NCBI RefSeq assembly: GCF_014651055.1
Contig: NZ_BMWD01000019.1
Coordinates: forward strand, 102,087-166,086
Direction of reading: 5' to 3'
DNA: 64,000 nucleotides
Source of the DNA: Streptomyces fructofermentans
Lineage (GTDB): Bacteria; Actinomycetota; Actinomycetes; Streptomycetales; Streptomycetaceae
In this document: positions 41,236 to 48,916 of the stretch, in pieces
Layout: the number at the start of each line of letters is the position of its first letter
How positions within the stretch are numbered: the stretch's first letter is position 1
The notes under the pieces: generated by a model
Databases searched by the model: none
What the model saw: only the letters and a program-made list of their open reading frames with translations
What the model was told of the DNA's origin: nothing
Program-made: the position numbers and the translations under genes

Positions 41236-42090
41236 TCAGGACGGGGACGTGCCGGTGCGACGGCTTGCGGCGCGGGCGGCCCGGGCCGTCGGCAGGTAGC
41301 GCAGGCGCTCCGGAAGCAGGGGCACGACCCGGCGGACGACGGCTCCGAAGCGGCGGAGCCGTCGTTCGTCCCTGGACGTCCAGCCCAGGCCGAGGCGGTC
41401 ACGCACGGACGGCGGGAGGAGGCCGACGGTGACGAAGGCCTGGAGGCGGGCCAGCGGGCGCCGGACGTACGGCCAGAACCGGCGCAGGACCGCGGGCGTG
41501 CCCGGCGGGGGCGGAATGGGGCGGCGCGGGTCGAGCAGTTCCTCGACGACGACCGTGCGCTCCAGCTCCTCCTCCACCATGGTGTCGAAGTACGGCCAGA
41601 ACTCCTCGGGTGTGCCGGGCATGTCACGTGCCTTGATGCCGAGGATGGCGCCGAGCCGCAGCGGCTCGTCGTAGAGGCGGCGCTCCTGCTCGGGTGTCAG
41701 CGGGTCGGACAGGTACCGGGCCGCCCGCAGGAAGATCGGGTAGGCCGTGGCGTGCACCCAGGCGTAGTGGGCGGGTGTGAGCGCGTGGTAGGCCCTGCCG
41801 CGGGTGTCCGTTCCGCTGATGTCCTTGTGCAGCCGGCGCAGACGCCGTCCCTCCTCGGCCGCGCGTTCGCCGCCGTACACCCAGAGCTGGAGGGATTCCA
41901 GGGACCGTGCCGCGCGCCCCCAGGGGTCCGTGCGGAAGGTGGAGTGGTCGTCGACGCCCGCGCCGACGGCGGGGTGCGCGACCTGGAGGACGAGCGCGGC
42001 GGGCAGCGAGAACAGCAGCCGTGTGTCGCCCGCGATGTCCCAGAGGATCGTCCCCGGGGCGAGGGGCAGGGGCTCGGTCGTGGACGTCAT
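41236..42090 (-). CDS. MpaB-family oxygenase (DUF2236), copy 1
   Basis: A 284-aa protein of the DUF2236/MpaB-like family, named after the fungal mycophenolate enzyme; related latex-clearing proteins bind haem. Conserved blocks are LVLQVAHPAVGAGVDDHS near residue 35, QLWVYGGER, and HYAWVHATAYP with a candidate haem-ligating His. There is no signal peptide. It begins one base after the next MpaB-family gene on the same strand, so the two are tandem and co-transcribed. Substrate unknown; lipid or isoprenoid oxidation is a guess from the family. Confidence 0.85.
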   Translation of the reverse strand: MTSTTEPLPLAPGTILWDIAGDTRLLFSLPAALVLQVAHPAVGAGVDDHSTFRTDPWGRAARSLESLQLWVYGGERAAEEGRRLRRLHKDISGTDTRGRAYHALTPAHYAWVHATAYPIFLRAARYLSDPLTPEQERRLYDEPLRLGAILGIKARDMPGTPEEFWPYFDTMVEEELERTVVVEELLDPRRPIPPPPGTPAVLRRFWPYVRRPLARLQAFVTVGLLPPSVRDRLGLGWTSRDERRLRRFGAVVRRVVPLLPERLRYLPTARAARAASRRTGTSPS

Positions 42091-42091
42091 G

Positions 42092-43021
42092 TCACCATGC
42101 TCCCAGAGGCCGCCGGGCGGCCGGATCGATGCCGGGCCGGTGGGTGGCCCAGTGGGCGATGCCGAGCGAGACGCCGATGCGCAGCGGCGGCGGGACGAGC
42201 GTCATCAGGACCCTGACGGCGAGGGCGAAGCGGCGCAGCGAGCGTTCCCGGCCCGGGTCCCAGCCGAGTCCGAGCCGTTCGCGCAGGCGGGGCGGCAGGG
42301 TGCCGACGGTGACCAGCAGCGCGTAGTGGGCGGCGACCGCGGCGAAGGGGCGCCAGAGGGGTCCCGGCAGCCGTCGGAAGGGCTTCGCGGGGTGGGTGAG
42401 TTCGTCCAGGACGTCCCGCACGGAGCGGTTGTCCTCGAGCCGGTTGTCGACCATGTCGTCGTAGTACGCGCTGAACGCCGCCCAGTCCGGGGGCAGATGA
42501 CGGTCCTTGAGCCCCCAGACACGTCCGACGTCCCGCATCTCGCGGTAGTACTCCTCCACCTCCCCCTGCGTCATGCCCCTGCAGAAGAGCCGCTGGGCGT
42601 CCACCGGCCCCTTGACGAGGGTGGCGTGCACCCAGTGGTAGGCCTCCGGGTCGAGGGCGCGGTAGGGGCGGCCCGAGGAGTCGGTGCCCTTCATCGGGGC
42701 GTGCACACGGACCAGGCGGCGGGCCTCCTCGGTGGCGGCCCGCTGCCCTCCGTACACGACCGTGCTCAGGGAGAGCAGTGTGCGGACCAGCCTGGGCCAG
42801 GGCGCCGCGCGGAAGGCGCTGTGGTCGGCGACGCCCGCGCCGACGACGGGGTGGGCGACCTGGAGCAGGAGCAGTTGCGGGGCGACGAGGGTGGAGCGGG
42901 CATCGCCGAAGTAGCGCCAGGCCATACCGCCCCGGCGCGGCGCGCGCACTTCTGATGTCGGGTCAATTCGGGTCGATGTAGAGGAAGTTGCTCGGTTCGG
43001 CAGATTCGGTGGGCCGGTCAT
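42092..43021 (-). CDS. MpaB-family oxygenase (DUF2236), copy 2
   Basis: A 309-aa paralogue of the preceding gene. It shares LLQVAHPVVGAGVADHS, TVVYGGQRAA, YHWVHATL and the RLGLGWD(P)xRERxLRRF block near the end. The first 30 residues are a distinct polar extension. The ATG at 43019-43021 has GGAGG a few bases upstream. It is the first gene of the minus-strand pair and is driven by one half of the symmetric promoter at 43053-43082. Confidence 0.85.
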   Translation of the reverse strand: MTGPPNLPNRATSSTSTRIDPTSEVRAPRRGGMAWRYFGDARSTLVAPQLLLLQVAHPVVGAGVADHSAFRAAPWPRLVRTLLSLSTVVYGGQRAATEEARRLVRVHAPMKGTDSSGRPYRALDPEAYHWVHATLVKGPVDAQRLFCRGMTQGEVEEYYREMRDVGRVWGLKDRHLPPDWAAFSAYYDDMVDNRLEDNRSVRDVLDELTHPAKPFRRLPGPLWRPFAAVAAHYALLVTVGTLPPRLRERLGLGWDPGRERSLRRFALAVRVLMTLVPPPLRIGVSLGIAHWATHRPGIDPAARRPLGAW

Positions 43022-43052
43022 GAAGCCTCCGTTCCTCCATGGTGTCCGGAGT

Positions 43053-43082
43053 ATTGACGCGCCCCGTGAAACAAGTCAATAG
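43053..43082. promoter_or_regulatory. Symmetric, fully overlapping divergent promoters
   Basis: On the plus strand: TTGACG (43054-43059), 17 bp, CAATAG (43077-43082). On the minus strand: TTGACT (43079-43074), 17 bp, CAATAC (43056-43051). Each -35 lies within the other's -10 region, because ATTGAC and GTCAAT form an inverted repeat. The two promoters cannot be occupied at once. Confidence 0.55.
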
Positions 43083-43155
43083 TTTTTGTATCTTCGACTC
43101 ATCGGTGGCCCGTGCGCTCCCGGCCACCGCTCCAGCCCCGCGGAAGGGACGTCCC

Positions 43156-43788
43156 ATGCGAGACGGATACGCAGGCGCCAGGACGACGGTGCCGGGGGAA
43201 GGCCGTACGCACTGGAGGCGGACCGCGGTGATGCTCGTCCCGTGCACGCTGGCGGTGGGAGCACTCGGCATCGCCATCGCGCAGGGCGCGCTCGCGGCGT
43301 CCTTCGCCGTGTCCGGGTCGGCCTTCAAGGTCTCGGCCTCCGAGATCACCGCGGAGGGCGTGTCGTCCTTCCCCTCCTCCGTGGGCGGCTCGGCGAACGA
43401 CGCCAGACCCGTGCTGCTGGCCGGCGTGAAGAGCGGCACGGTCTCCGACGTGTGCGTCTCGCTCAAGCAGAGGCTGCCCCTGGTCGGGGACATCACGATG
43501 CTGGTGCGCTCCGGCGCGGACAAGCCGCTGGAGGGCACGAACCTCGTGGTGAACGCCGACGCCCTCACGGGCGGCGGGGGCAGGGTGACCGGCGTGGAGG
43601 CGGGCCGGGACGCCTCGACCCTGACGGCCGCGCCCGGGGTCACCGGCCCCAGGGGCACGTTCGGCGTCCAGGCGAGCACGGCCGTCGCCCGTGACGTCAG
43701 GAGCACCGCGTACGCAGCCAACGGGGGCACCCTGACGCTGGAGAAGCTGGAGATCGAGTTCAGCCGTACCGGCAAGCAGTGCTTCTGA
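43156..43788 (+). CDS. DUF6230-family exported/membrane-anchored protein
   Basis: A 210-aa protein. One hydrophobic segment (about residues 24-48, VMLVPCTLAVGALGIAIAQGALAASF) serves as signal or anchor, followed by a beta-rich extracellular part with a possible disulfide (VSDVCVSL and the C-terminal KQCF). This matches the DUF6230 family, long mis-labelled as cholesterol esterase in Streptomyces. It almost always precedes a DUF6114 gene, as here. The ATG at 43156 follows GGAAGGGAC. Function unknown; a cell-surface role is inferred. Confidence 0.8.
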   Translation: MRDGYAGARTTVPGEGRTHWRRTAVMLVPCTLAVGALGIAIAQGALAASFAVSGSAFKVSASEITAEGVSSFPSSVGGSANDARPVLLAGVKSGTVSDVCVSLKQRLPLVGDITMLVRSGADKPLEGTNLVVNADALTGGGGRVTGVEAGRDASTLTAAPGVTGPRGTFGVQASTAVARDVRSTAYAANGGTLTLEKLEIEFSRTGKQCF

Positions 43789-43812
43789 CCCCGGCGACGG
43801 ACGGACCCGCTG

Positions 43813-45489
43813 ATGTTCACCTTCGTCCTGGGCCTCCTGTCGGAACTCGCCCGTGAGACCGGCGACCGGCTCGACCGGGTGCTGCCGGCCCCGCGCCTGC
43901 GCCGCTCACTGCGCCACTGGCGCCGCACCCGCCCGTTCTGGGCTGCGGCGTGGGTCATCGCGGGCGGCGTCGAGATGGTCGCCCTGCCACTGGCCCCGCT
44001 ACCCCTGATGATCAAGGTCGGCGTCGGCGCGATGTCGGCCGTCGGCATCAGCCTGGTGCTGATCGCGGGCGGCCTGTTCTTCCTCTTCAGGCCCGAGCAG
44101 CGCATGTTCGTCTCCGTGGTCACCGCGATCGCCTCCCTGACGTCCATGGCGACCACCAACCTGGGCGGCTTCGGCATCGGCATGGCGGCCGGCCTCATCG
44201 GCTCCTCGATGGCCTTCGGCTGGCTGCCCGACCCCGTCCCGGAGGGGGAGGACGCCCCTGGCGGCGACGGCGACCGGGCGCACGGGCCGAGGCGGGCCCC
44301 CGTACGCGAAGCCGGGGCGACCGGAGCGGAGAGGACCGCGCCCGGTACGGCCCGTACGGGTGCCGGGCACGACCCGGGCGGGGCCGACAGGGCCGCCGGT
44401 GCGGACGGCGCCGCGCGGGCCACGGGTGCGCCCGGCCCGGCGGGTGTCCCGGACGGGACGCCCTCCTCCGGCCGGGGGGCGGCCGCGCGGGACGGCGGCC
44501 GGTCGAAGGAGGGTGGGGACCGGGCCCGCTCCTCCTTCCGGCGGAGGTCGGCCCGGGGCGCGGTCCTCGCCGTGACGAGCGTGGTGCTGGTGGCGGCGGC
44601 GGTGCCTGCCGCGGTCCCCGCTCCCGCCGCGCGGGGCTCCGACGGGTTCCCCTCGCCCTGGCCCACGTTCGAGTGGCACTGGCCCTGGGAACCACCGGAC
44701 GTCCCCACGGCTCCGGGCCCGTCGGAGGGCTCGTCGCCGACGCCCGGCGGAAGCGGTCCGACGTCGACCCCGTCGGCCGGGAGTCCCTCGGGGAGAAGTG
44801 CGGCGGCCGACGACGAGCCCTCCGGCGGGACACCCTCCGGCAGCGGAGAGGAGAGCGGGAAGGGCGGTGGGGCGAGGGGCGCCCAGGTCACGCTCCCGTG
44901 CCTCACCGGCATCGACACCGGAGGGCTCCCGGGCCCCGGGCCGGAACCGGAGGACGCGGTCCCCGGTGAGGTCGCCGAGGACCCCGGCGACCTCACCGCG
45001 CTGCGCCCGCCGATCGTCGTCGGCGACCGGCCGGGGCGCCCGCGCGCCACCTACCCGATCAGCCCCGGGCACCCCGAGGTCCGCGCGGACACGCTCACCG
45101 CGTACGGGGCGATCATCCACGGCGCCACCCATCTCCCGACGGTCGACGGCGGACGGCTCAAGGTGCTCTGGGTGCACGCCGACCGACTGGTCGCCGACGA
45201 CTACTCCTTCCGTCTGAAGGCCGGCGGCCAGGTGCAGACGATCGACGTGGACCTCGACATCCCCCAGGTCGACATCTACGTCACGCGACTCACCGGCTCC
45301 ATCACGATCCCCTTCCTGGACGTCCGCACCCCGCGCGTCTGCGTGGGGGCCGACATCGTCCCGGCCAACCTCCCCGTCGCGGTCCGGCTCCCCGAGCTGT
45401 CGGTGGCCGCCGTCGAGGCGGGCCAGGTACTGGTCGACGCCGAGACAGTCGACTTCTCCGACCTGACCGTGCGCAGCGGGAACCGATAG
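43813..45489 (+). CDS. DUF6114-family membrane protein with extracellular domain
   Basis: A 558-aa protein. Residues about 40-140 hold four hydrophobic segments with the DUF6114 wording (RTRPFWAAAWVIAGGVEM, PLMIKVGVGAMSAVG, FFLFRPEQR). A long low-complexity linker follows (about 145-380, Gly/Pro/Ala/Arg/Asp), containing another hydrophobic stretch near 245-270. The C-terminal 180 residues are a beta-rich domain (YGAIIHGATHLPTVDG, LRLKAGGQVQTIDVDLD-like). This last part resembles the DUF6230-type surface domain. It lies between DUF6230 and an MpaB-family gene, all on one strand with short gaps. Confidence 0.75.
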   Translation: MFTFVLGLLSELARETGDRLDRVLPAPRLRRSLRHWRRTRPFWAAAWVIAGGVEMVALPLAPLPLMIKVGVGAMSAVGISLVLIAGGLFFLFRPEQRMFVSVVTAIASLTSMATTNLGGFGIGMAAGLIGSSMAFGWLPDPVPEGEDAPGGDGDRAHGPRRAPVREAGATGAERTAPGTARTGAGHDPGGADRAAGADGAARATGAPGPAGVPDGTPSSGRGAAARDGGRSKEGGDRARSSFRRRSARGAVLAVTSVVLVAAAVPAAVPAPAARGSDGFPSPWPTFEWHWPWEPPDVPTAPGPSEGSSPTPGGSGPTSTPSAGSPSGRSAAADDEPSGGTPSGSGEESGKGGGARGAQVTLPCLTGIDTGGLPGPGPEPEDAVPGEVAEDPGDLTALRPPIVVGDRPGRPRATYPISPGHPEVRADTLTAYGAIIHGATHLPTVDGGRLKVLWVHADRLVADDYSFRLKAGGQVQTIDVDLDIPQVDIYVTRLTGSITIPFLDVRTPRVCVGADIVPANLPVAVRLPELSVAAVEAGQVLVDAETVDFSDLTVRSGNR

Positions 45490-45500
45490 GAGACCCCACC

Positions 45501-46535
45501 ATGGGCCGCTACAGCCGGCTCCACCGCATCCAGCAGATGGACCCGCACAAGGACTACGAGCAGATCTTCCGGTGGGTCACCGAGTACGAATTCCCCTGGG
45601 ACTACCTCCAGGGCGTCTCGGTGGCCTTCCTGCGGGACTACGGCGTGCCGCGCATCTCCCGACTCCTCGACCGCACGCAGGAGTTCGAGCGCGCGGGACA
45701 GAAGCGGTACGACGACACCGTGCTGATCGCCCACGAGATGGTCCGGGAGGGGATGGAGTCCGAGCACGGCCGCGCCGCGGTGCGGCACCTCAACCGCATC
45801 CACGGCCGCTACCGCATACCCAACGAGGACTACCTCTACGTCCTGGCGACCACGGTGGTGGGCCCCAAGAGGTGGATCGACCGCTACGGCTGGCGGCAGT
45901 TGTCGACGCACGAGACGGAGAGCCTGGCCCTCGTGGGGCGGCGCATGGGCGAGATGATGGGCCTCACCGACCTGCCGTCCGACTACACGGGCTTCGCACG
46001 CCTCCACGACACCTACGAGCAGGCGATGTTCGCCTACGACCCGGCCAACCGGCGCGTCGCGGCGGCCACGTTGAGAGTCGTCACCGGGTGGTATCCGAAC
46101 CTGCTGCGGCCCCTGGTGGCCCGGGCCTCCCTCGCCGTCCTCGACGAACCGCTCCTCACCGCGCTGGGGTTCGCGCCGCAACCGCGACCGGTCCGCGCTA
46201 CGGTGCACCGCGCGTTGCGGGCCCGGGCCGCGGTGATCCGCCGCATGCCCGCACGGCCCGACTGGTGGCCGTACCGGATGAAGCCCCGCAGCTACCCGTT
46301 CGGCTGGCGGCTGGACGACCTGGGCCCGCACTGGGCCCACACCCGGGACCTGCGCCCGCTCCCGGACGAACGCCCGGCCGACTTCGCGTCCGACCCCCAC
46401 CCGCAGGACCGGCGGCCCCCGTGGGACGGCGACCCGGCGCCCACCGGCGCGCACCACCCGACGGAGGACGACGGCCCGGCACACGGGCAGGGCCCGGACG
46501 CCCACTCCTCGGAAGCCACTGAAGGCAAGCAGTGA
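45501..46535 (+). CDS. MpaB-family oxygenase (DUF2236), copy 3
   Basis: A 344-aa protein, more distant from the tandem pair but in the same superfamily: YLQGVSVAFLRDYGVPRIS, TVLIAHEMVREG, NRIHGRYRIPNEDYLYVLATTV and WIDRYGWR are typical of bacterial MpaB-like proteins. His residues in these helices may bind haem. The last 50 residues are Pro/Asp/His-rich. GGAG lies upstream of the ATG. It is the third gene of the DUF6230-DUF6114 group, and the aldehyde dehydrogenase follows 50 bases later, so oxidation of an aldehyde made here is plausible. Confidence 0.82.
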   Translation: MGRYSRLHRIQQMDPHKDYEQIFRWVTEYEFPWDYLQGVSVAFLRDYGVPRISRLLDRTQEFERAGQKRYDDTVLIAHEMVREGMESEHGRAAVRHLNRIHGRYRIPNEDYLYVLATTVVGPKRWIDRYGWRQLSTHETESLALVGRRMGEMMGLTDLPSDYTGFARLHDTYEQAMFAYDPANRRVAAATLRVVTGWYPNLLRPLVARASLAVLDEPLLTALGFAPQPRPVRATVHRALRARAAVIRRMPARPDWWPYRMKPRSYPFGWRLDDLGPHWAHTRDLRPLPDERPADFASDPHPQDRRPPWDGDPAPTGAHHPTEDDGPAHGQGPDAHSSEATEGKQ

Positions 46536-46585
46536 CAAGCCGCATCCGGCCCTCCCGGGGCCGCCCGACAACCCACGGAGCAGCG

Positions 46586-48091
46586 ATGACCGACACGGAC
46601 CAGGACGCCTCGCCCCGGACGACGACCTTCACCGTCCACGATCCGGGGACGGGCGAACCGCTCGCGGAGCACCCGGTCGACGGGCCGGCCGAGGTCGCCC
46701 GCGCCATGGACCGGGCCCGTTCGGCGGCGACCGGCTGGGCGGCCCTGTCCGCGAAGCGGCGCAGGGATCACCTCCTGTCCTGGAAGCGCAAGTTGGCTTC
46801 CTCCCTGGACGAGGTCGCCGAGTCGGTCGCCGCCGAGACCGGGAAGCCGCGCGCCGACGCGGAGCTCGAAGTGGTGCTCACCCTGGAGCACTTGGCCTGG
46901 GCGGCCCGCAACGCGGGGCGGGTACTGGGCCGGCGGGGCGTGCGCGCCGGGCTCCTGGCCGCCAACCAGCGCGCCACGGTGGTCCACCGCCCCCTGGGGG
47001 TCGTCGGGGTGATCGGGCCGTGGAACTACCCCGTCTACACCCCGATGGGTTCCATCGGCTACGCCCTGGCGGCGGGCAACGGCGTCGTGTTCAAGCCGTC
47101 CGAGCGCACACCGGGTACGGGCGTCCTCCTGTCCCGGCTGTTCGACGCGGCCGTACCCGAGCACGCCGGCCTGTTCTGCACCGTCACCGGTCCCGCCTCG
47201 ACGGGCGAGGCGCTGGTCCGGTCCGGTGTCGACAAGGTCGCGTTCACGGGTTCGCCCGGCACCGCCCGCAAGGTGATGGCACTGTGCGCGGGATCGCTCA
47301 CGCCGTTCCTGGCCGAGTGCGGGGGCAAGGACGCGACTGTCGTCACCGCCGACGCCGATCTCGACGCCGCGGCCGACGCGATCGTCTGGGGAGCGATGAG
47401 CAACGCGGGGCAGACCTGTGCCGGTGTCGAACGCGTCTACGCGGTGCGGGAGGTGCACTCCGCGCTGTGCGACAGGATCGCGGAGCGGGCCGCCGCGCTG
47501 CACGTCGGTGCCGATCCCTCGACCGTGTACGGGCCGATGACGCTTCCCGAGCAGGCGGGCGTGGTGCGGCGCCATGTGGAGGGCGCCCTGGCGGCGGGTG
47601 CCCGGGCCCTCGTGGGAGGTTCGGCGTCGCTGTCCGGGCCGTACATCGCCCCGGTCGTGCTGGCCGACGTGGACGAGGACGCGCCCGCGATGACCGAGGA
47701 GACCTTCGGGCCGACCGTGGTCGTCAACTCCGTGGCCGACGTGGACGAGGCGGTGCGCCGCGCGAACGACTCGCCCTACGCGCTCGGCGCGGCGGTCTTC
47801 TGCGGCGACCGGCGGGCCGGGGCCGCGCTGGCCGCCCGGTTGCGCGCGGGCGCGGTCTCGGTGAACTCGGTGCTCGGCTTCGCCGCGGTGCCCGCACTGC
47901 CCTTCGGCGGCTCGGGGGACTCAGGGTTCGGGCGGATCCACGGGGCCGAGGGGTTGCGCGCGTTCACCGCGCCCCAGTCGGTCACCGTCCAGCGCTTCGC
48001 GCCGCCGGTGAACCTCACGTCGTTCACCACGACGGCGACGGCTCGCGCACGGGCCGTGGCCCTCGCGCGGTGGCTCCACCAGAGGCGCTGA
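46586..48091 (+). CDS. Aldehyde dehydrogenase (NAD(P)+-dependent)
   Basis: A 501-aa ALDH-superfamily enzyme. Landmarks: VIGPWNYPV (Asn for the oxyanion), VVFKPSERTPGTG (NAD(P) Lys), AFTGSPGTARKVM, LAECGGKDATVV (general-base Glu), and catalytic C278 in NAGQTCAGVERVY; the end has ALPFGGSGDSGFGR. Closest in wording to succinate-semialdehyde/coniferyl-type dehydrogenases. The ATG at 46586 has GGAG upstream. It follows an MpaB-family gene and may process its product. It converges on a TetR gene with only a 20-base gap. Confidence 0.92.
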   Translation: MTDTDQDASPRTTTFTVHDPGTGEPLAEHPVDGPAEVARAMDRARSAATGWAALSAKRRRDHLLSWKRKLASSLDEVAESVAAETGKPRADAELEVVLTLEHLAWAARNAGRVLGRRGVRAGLLAANQRATVVHRPLGVVGVIGPWNYPVYTPMGSIGYALAAGNGVVFKPSERTPGTGVLLSRLFDAAVPEHAGLFCTVTGPASTGEALVRSGVDKVAFTGSPGTARKVMALCAGSLTPFLAECGGKDATVVTADADLDAAADAIVWGAMSNAGQTCAGVERVYAVREVHSALCDRIAERAAALHVGADPSTVYGPMTLPEQAGVVRRHVEGALAAGARALVGGSASLSGPYIAPVVLADVDEDAPAMTEETFGPTVVVNSVADVDEAVRRANDSPYALGAAVFCGDRRAGAALAARLRAGAVSVNSVLGFAAVPALPFGGSGDSGFGRIHGAEGLRAFTAPQSVTVQRFAPPVNLTSFTTTATARARAVALARWLHQRR

Positions 48092-48111
48092 GCAAGGGCT
48101 CCGCGGGCCGT

Positions 48112-48738
48112 TCAGGCGGCGAGGAGGGGGGCGAGGTAGCGGCGGGCGAAGGCCCGGGCCTGGTCCTCGTCCTCCATCTCGATGCAGCTCGACGGGTTCA
48201 GCAGGAAGGAGACGGCCACGCGGATCAGCAGTTCCGCCACCGGCCGCGGATCGGATTCGGGACGGCCCTCCGCCTGCTGGGCACGGCGCAGATGGGCGGT
48301 CAGGTAGTCGCAGGTCGCCACGAGGGCGGGTCCGCCCTGAACGGTCAGATAGGGCAGGACCACCTCGGGTTCGAGACGCAGCAGCCCGCCGAACAGGGGA
48401 TGCGCCCTGGTGTGCCGCAGGGCCACCACGAAGCCCTCGACGACCCGCTCCTCCATCGTCGGCAGCGATGCCACCGCGGAGTCCAGCTCCTGGAAGAACC
48501 TGCTGCCCTCGCGCAGCAGGCACGCCTCGACCAGCCCGTCCTTGGTACGGAAGCGGCGGTAGACCGTGACGCGTGAGACCCCGGCCCGCTTGGCGACGTC
48601 GTCCACCGAGGACCGGCGCAGGCCGAAGGTCGTGAACTGCTCCAGCGCGGCGTCGAGGATGCGCCGCGCCACCTTCTCCTCGGTCTCGGGCCGGGCGATG
48701 GCCCGGGCGAGCAACGAGTCGTTCGCAGAAGTCTCCAT
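48112..48738 (-). CDS. TetR-family transcriptional regulator
   Basis: A 208-aa regulator. The N-terminal DNA-binding domain is clear (ILDAALEQFTTFGLRRSSVDDVAKRAGVSRVTVYRRFRTKDGLV, described here in two overlapping parts: residues about 27-50 and 50-72). The C-terminal helical domain is typical in size. The ATG is at 48736-48738. Upstream, two copies of GTTGCACTCTCC lie 26 bp apart, a likely autoregulatory site. The acyl-CoA synthetase gene lies upstream on the same strand, so the two may be linked in control. Confidence 0.9.
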   Translation of the reverse strand: METSANDSLLARAIARPETEEKVARRILDAALEQFTTFGLRRSSVDDVAKRAGVSRVTVYRRFRTKDGLVEACLLREGSRFFQELDSAVASLPTMEERVVEGFVVALRHTRAHPLFGGLLRLEPEVVLPYLTVQGGPALVATCDYLTAHLRRAQQAEGRPESDPRPVAELLIRVAVSFLLNPSSCIEMEDEDQARAFARRYLAPLLAA

Positions 48739-48801
48739 GGTGCCGCCCAGGGTACCGCCACCCGCACCACGGAGTAACTATGAGACGTTCAGCATGTCTT
48801 T

Positions 48802-48839
48802 GTTGCACTCTCCTGCTGTGCGGCGCAGTTGCACTCTCC
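48802..48839. promoter_or_regulatory. Direct repeat GTTGCACTCTCC x2
   Basis: Identical 12-mers at 48802-48813 and 48828-48839, 26 bp apart, 64-101 bp upstream of the TetR start and just after the acyl-CoA synthetase stop. They are a candidate binding site for the TetR protein or its promoter's activator. Confidence 0.45.
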
Positions 48840-48916
48840 CTGCGTCCGGCCCGTCCGGGGCGGTTCGCCCGCCCGGGAGGAGCGGGCGACCGCCGTCACG
48901 GCGTCCGGGCGCGCAC

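Noticed and set aside
43156..43788. Annotation of the DUF6230 gene as cholesterol esterase
   Set aside because: No hydrolase motif is present; the old name is a propagated error for this family.
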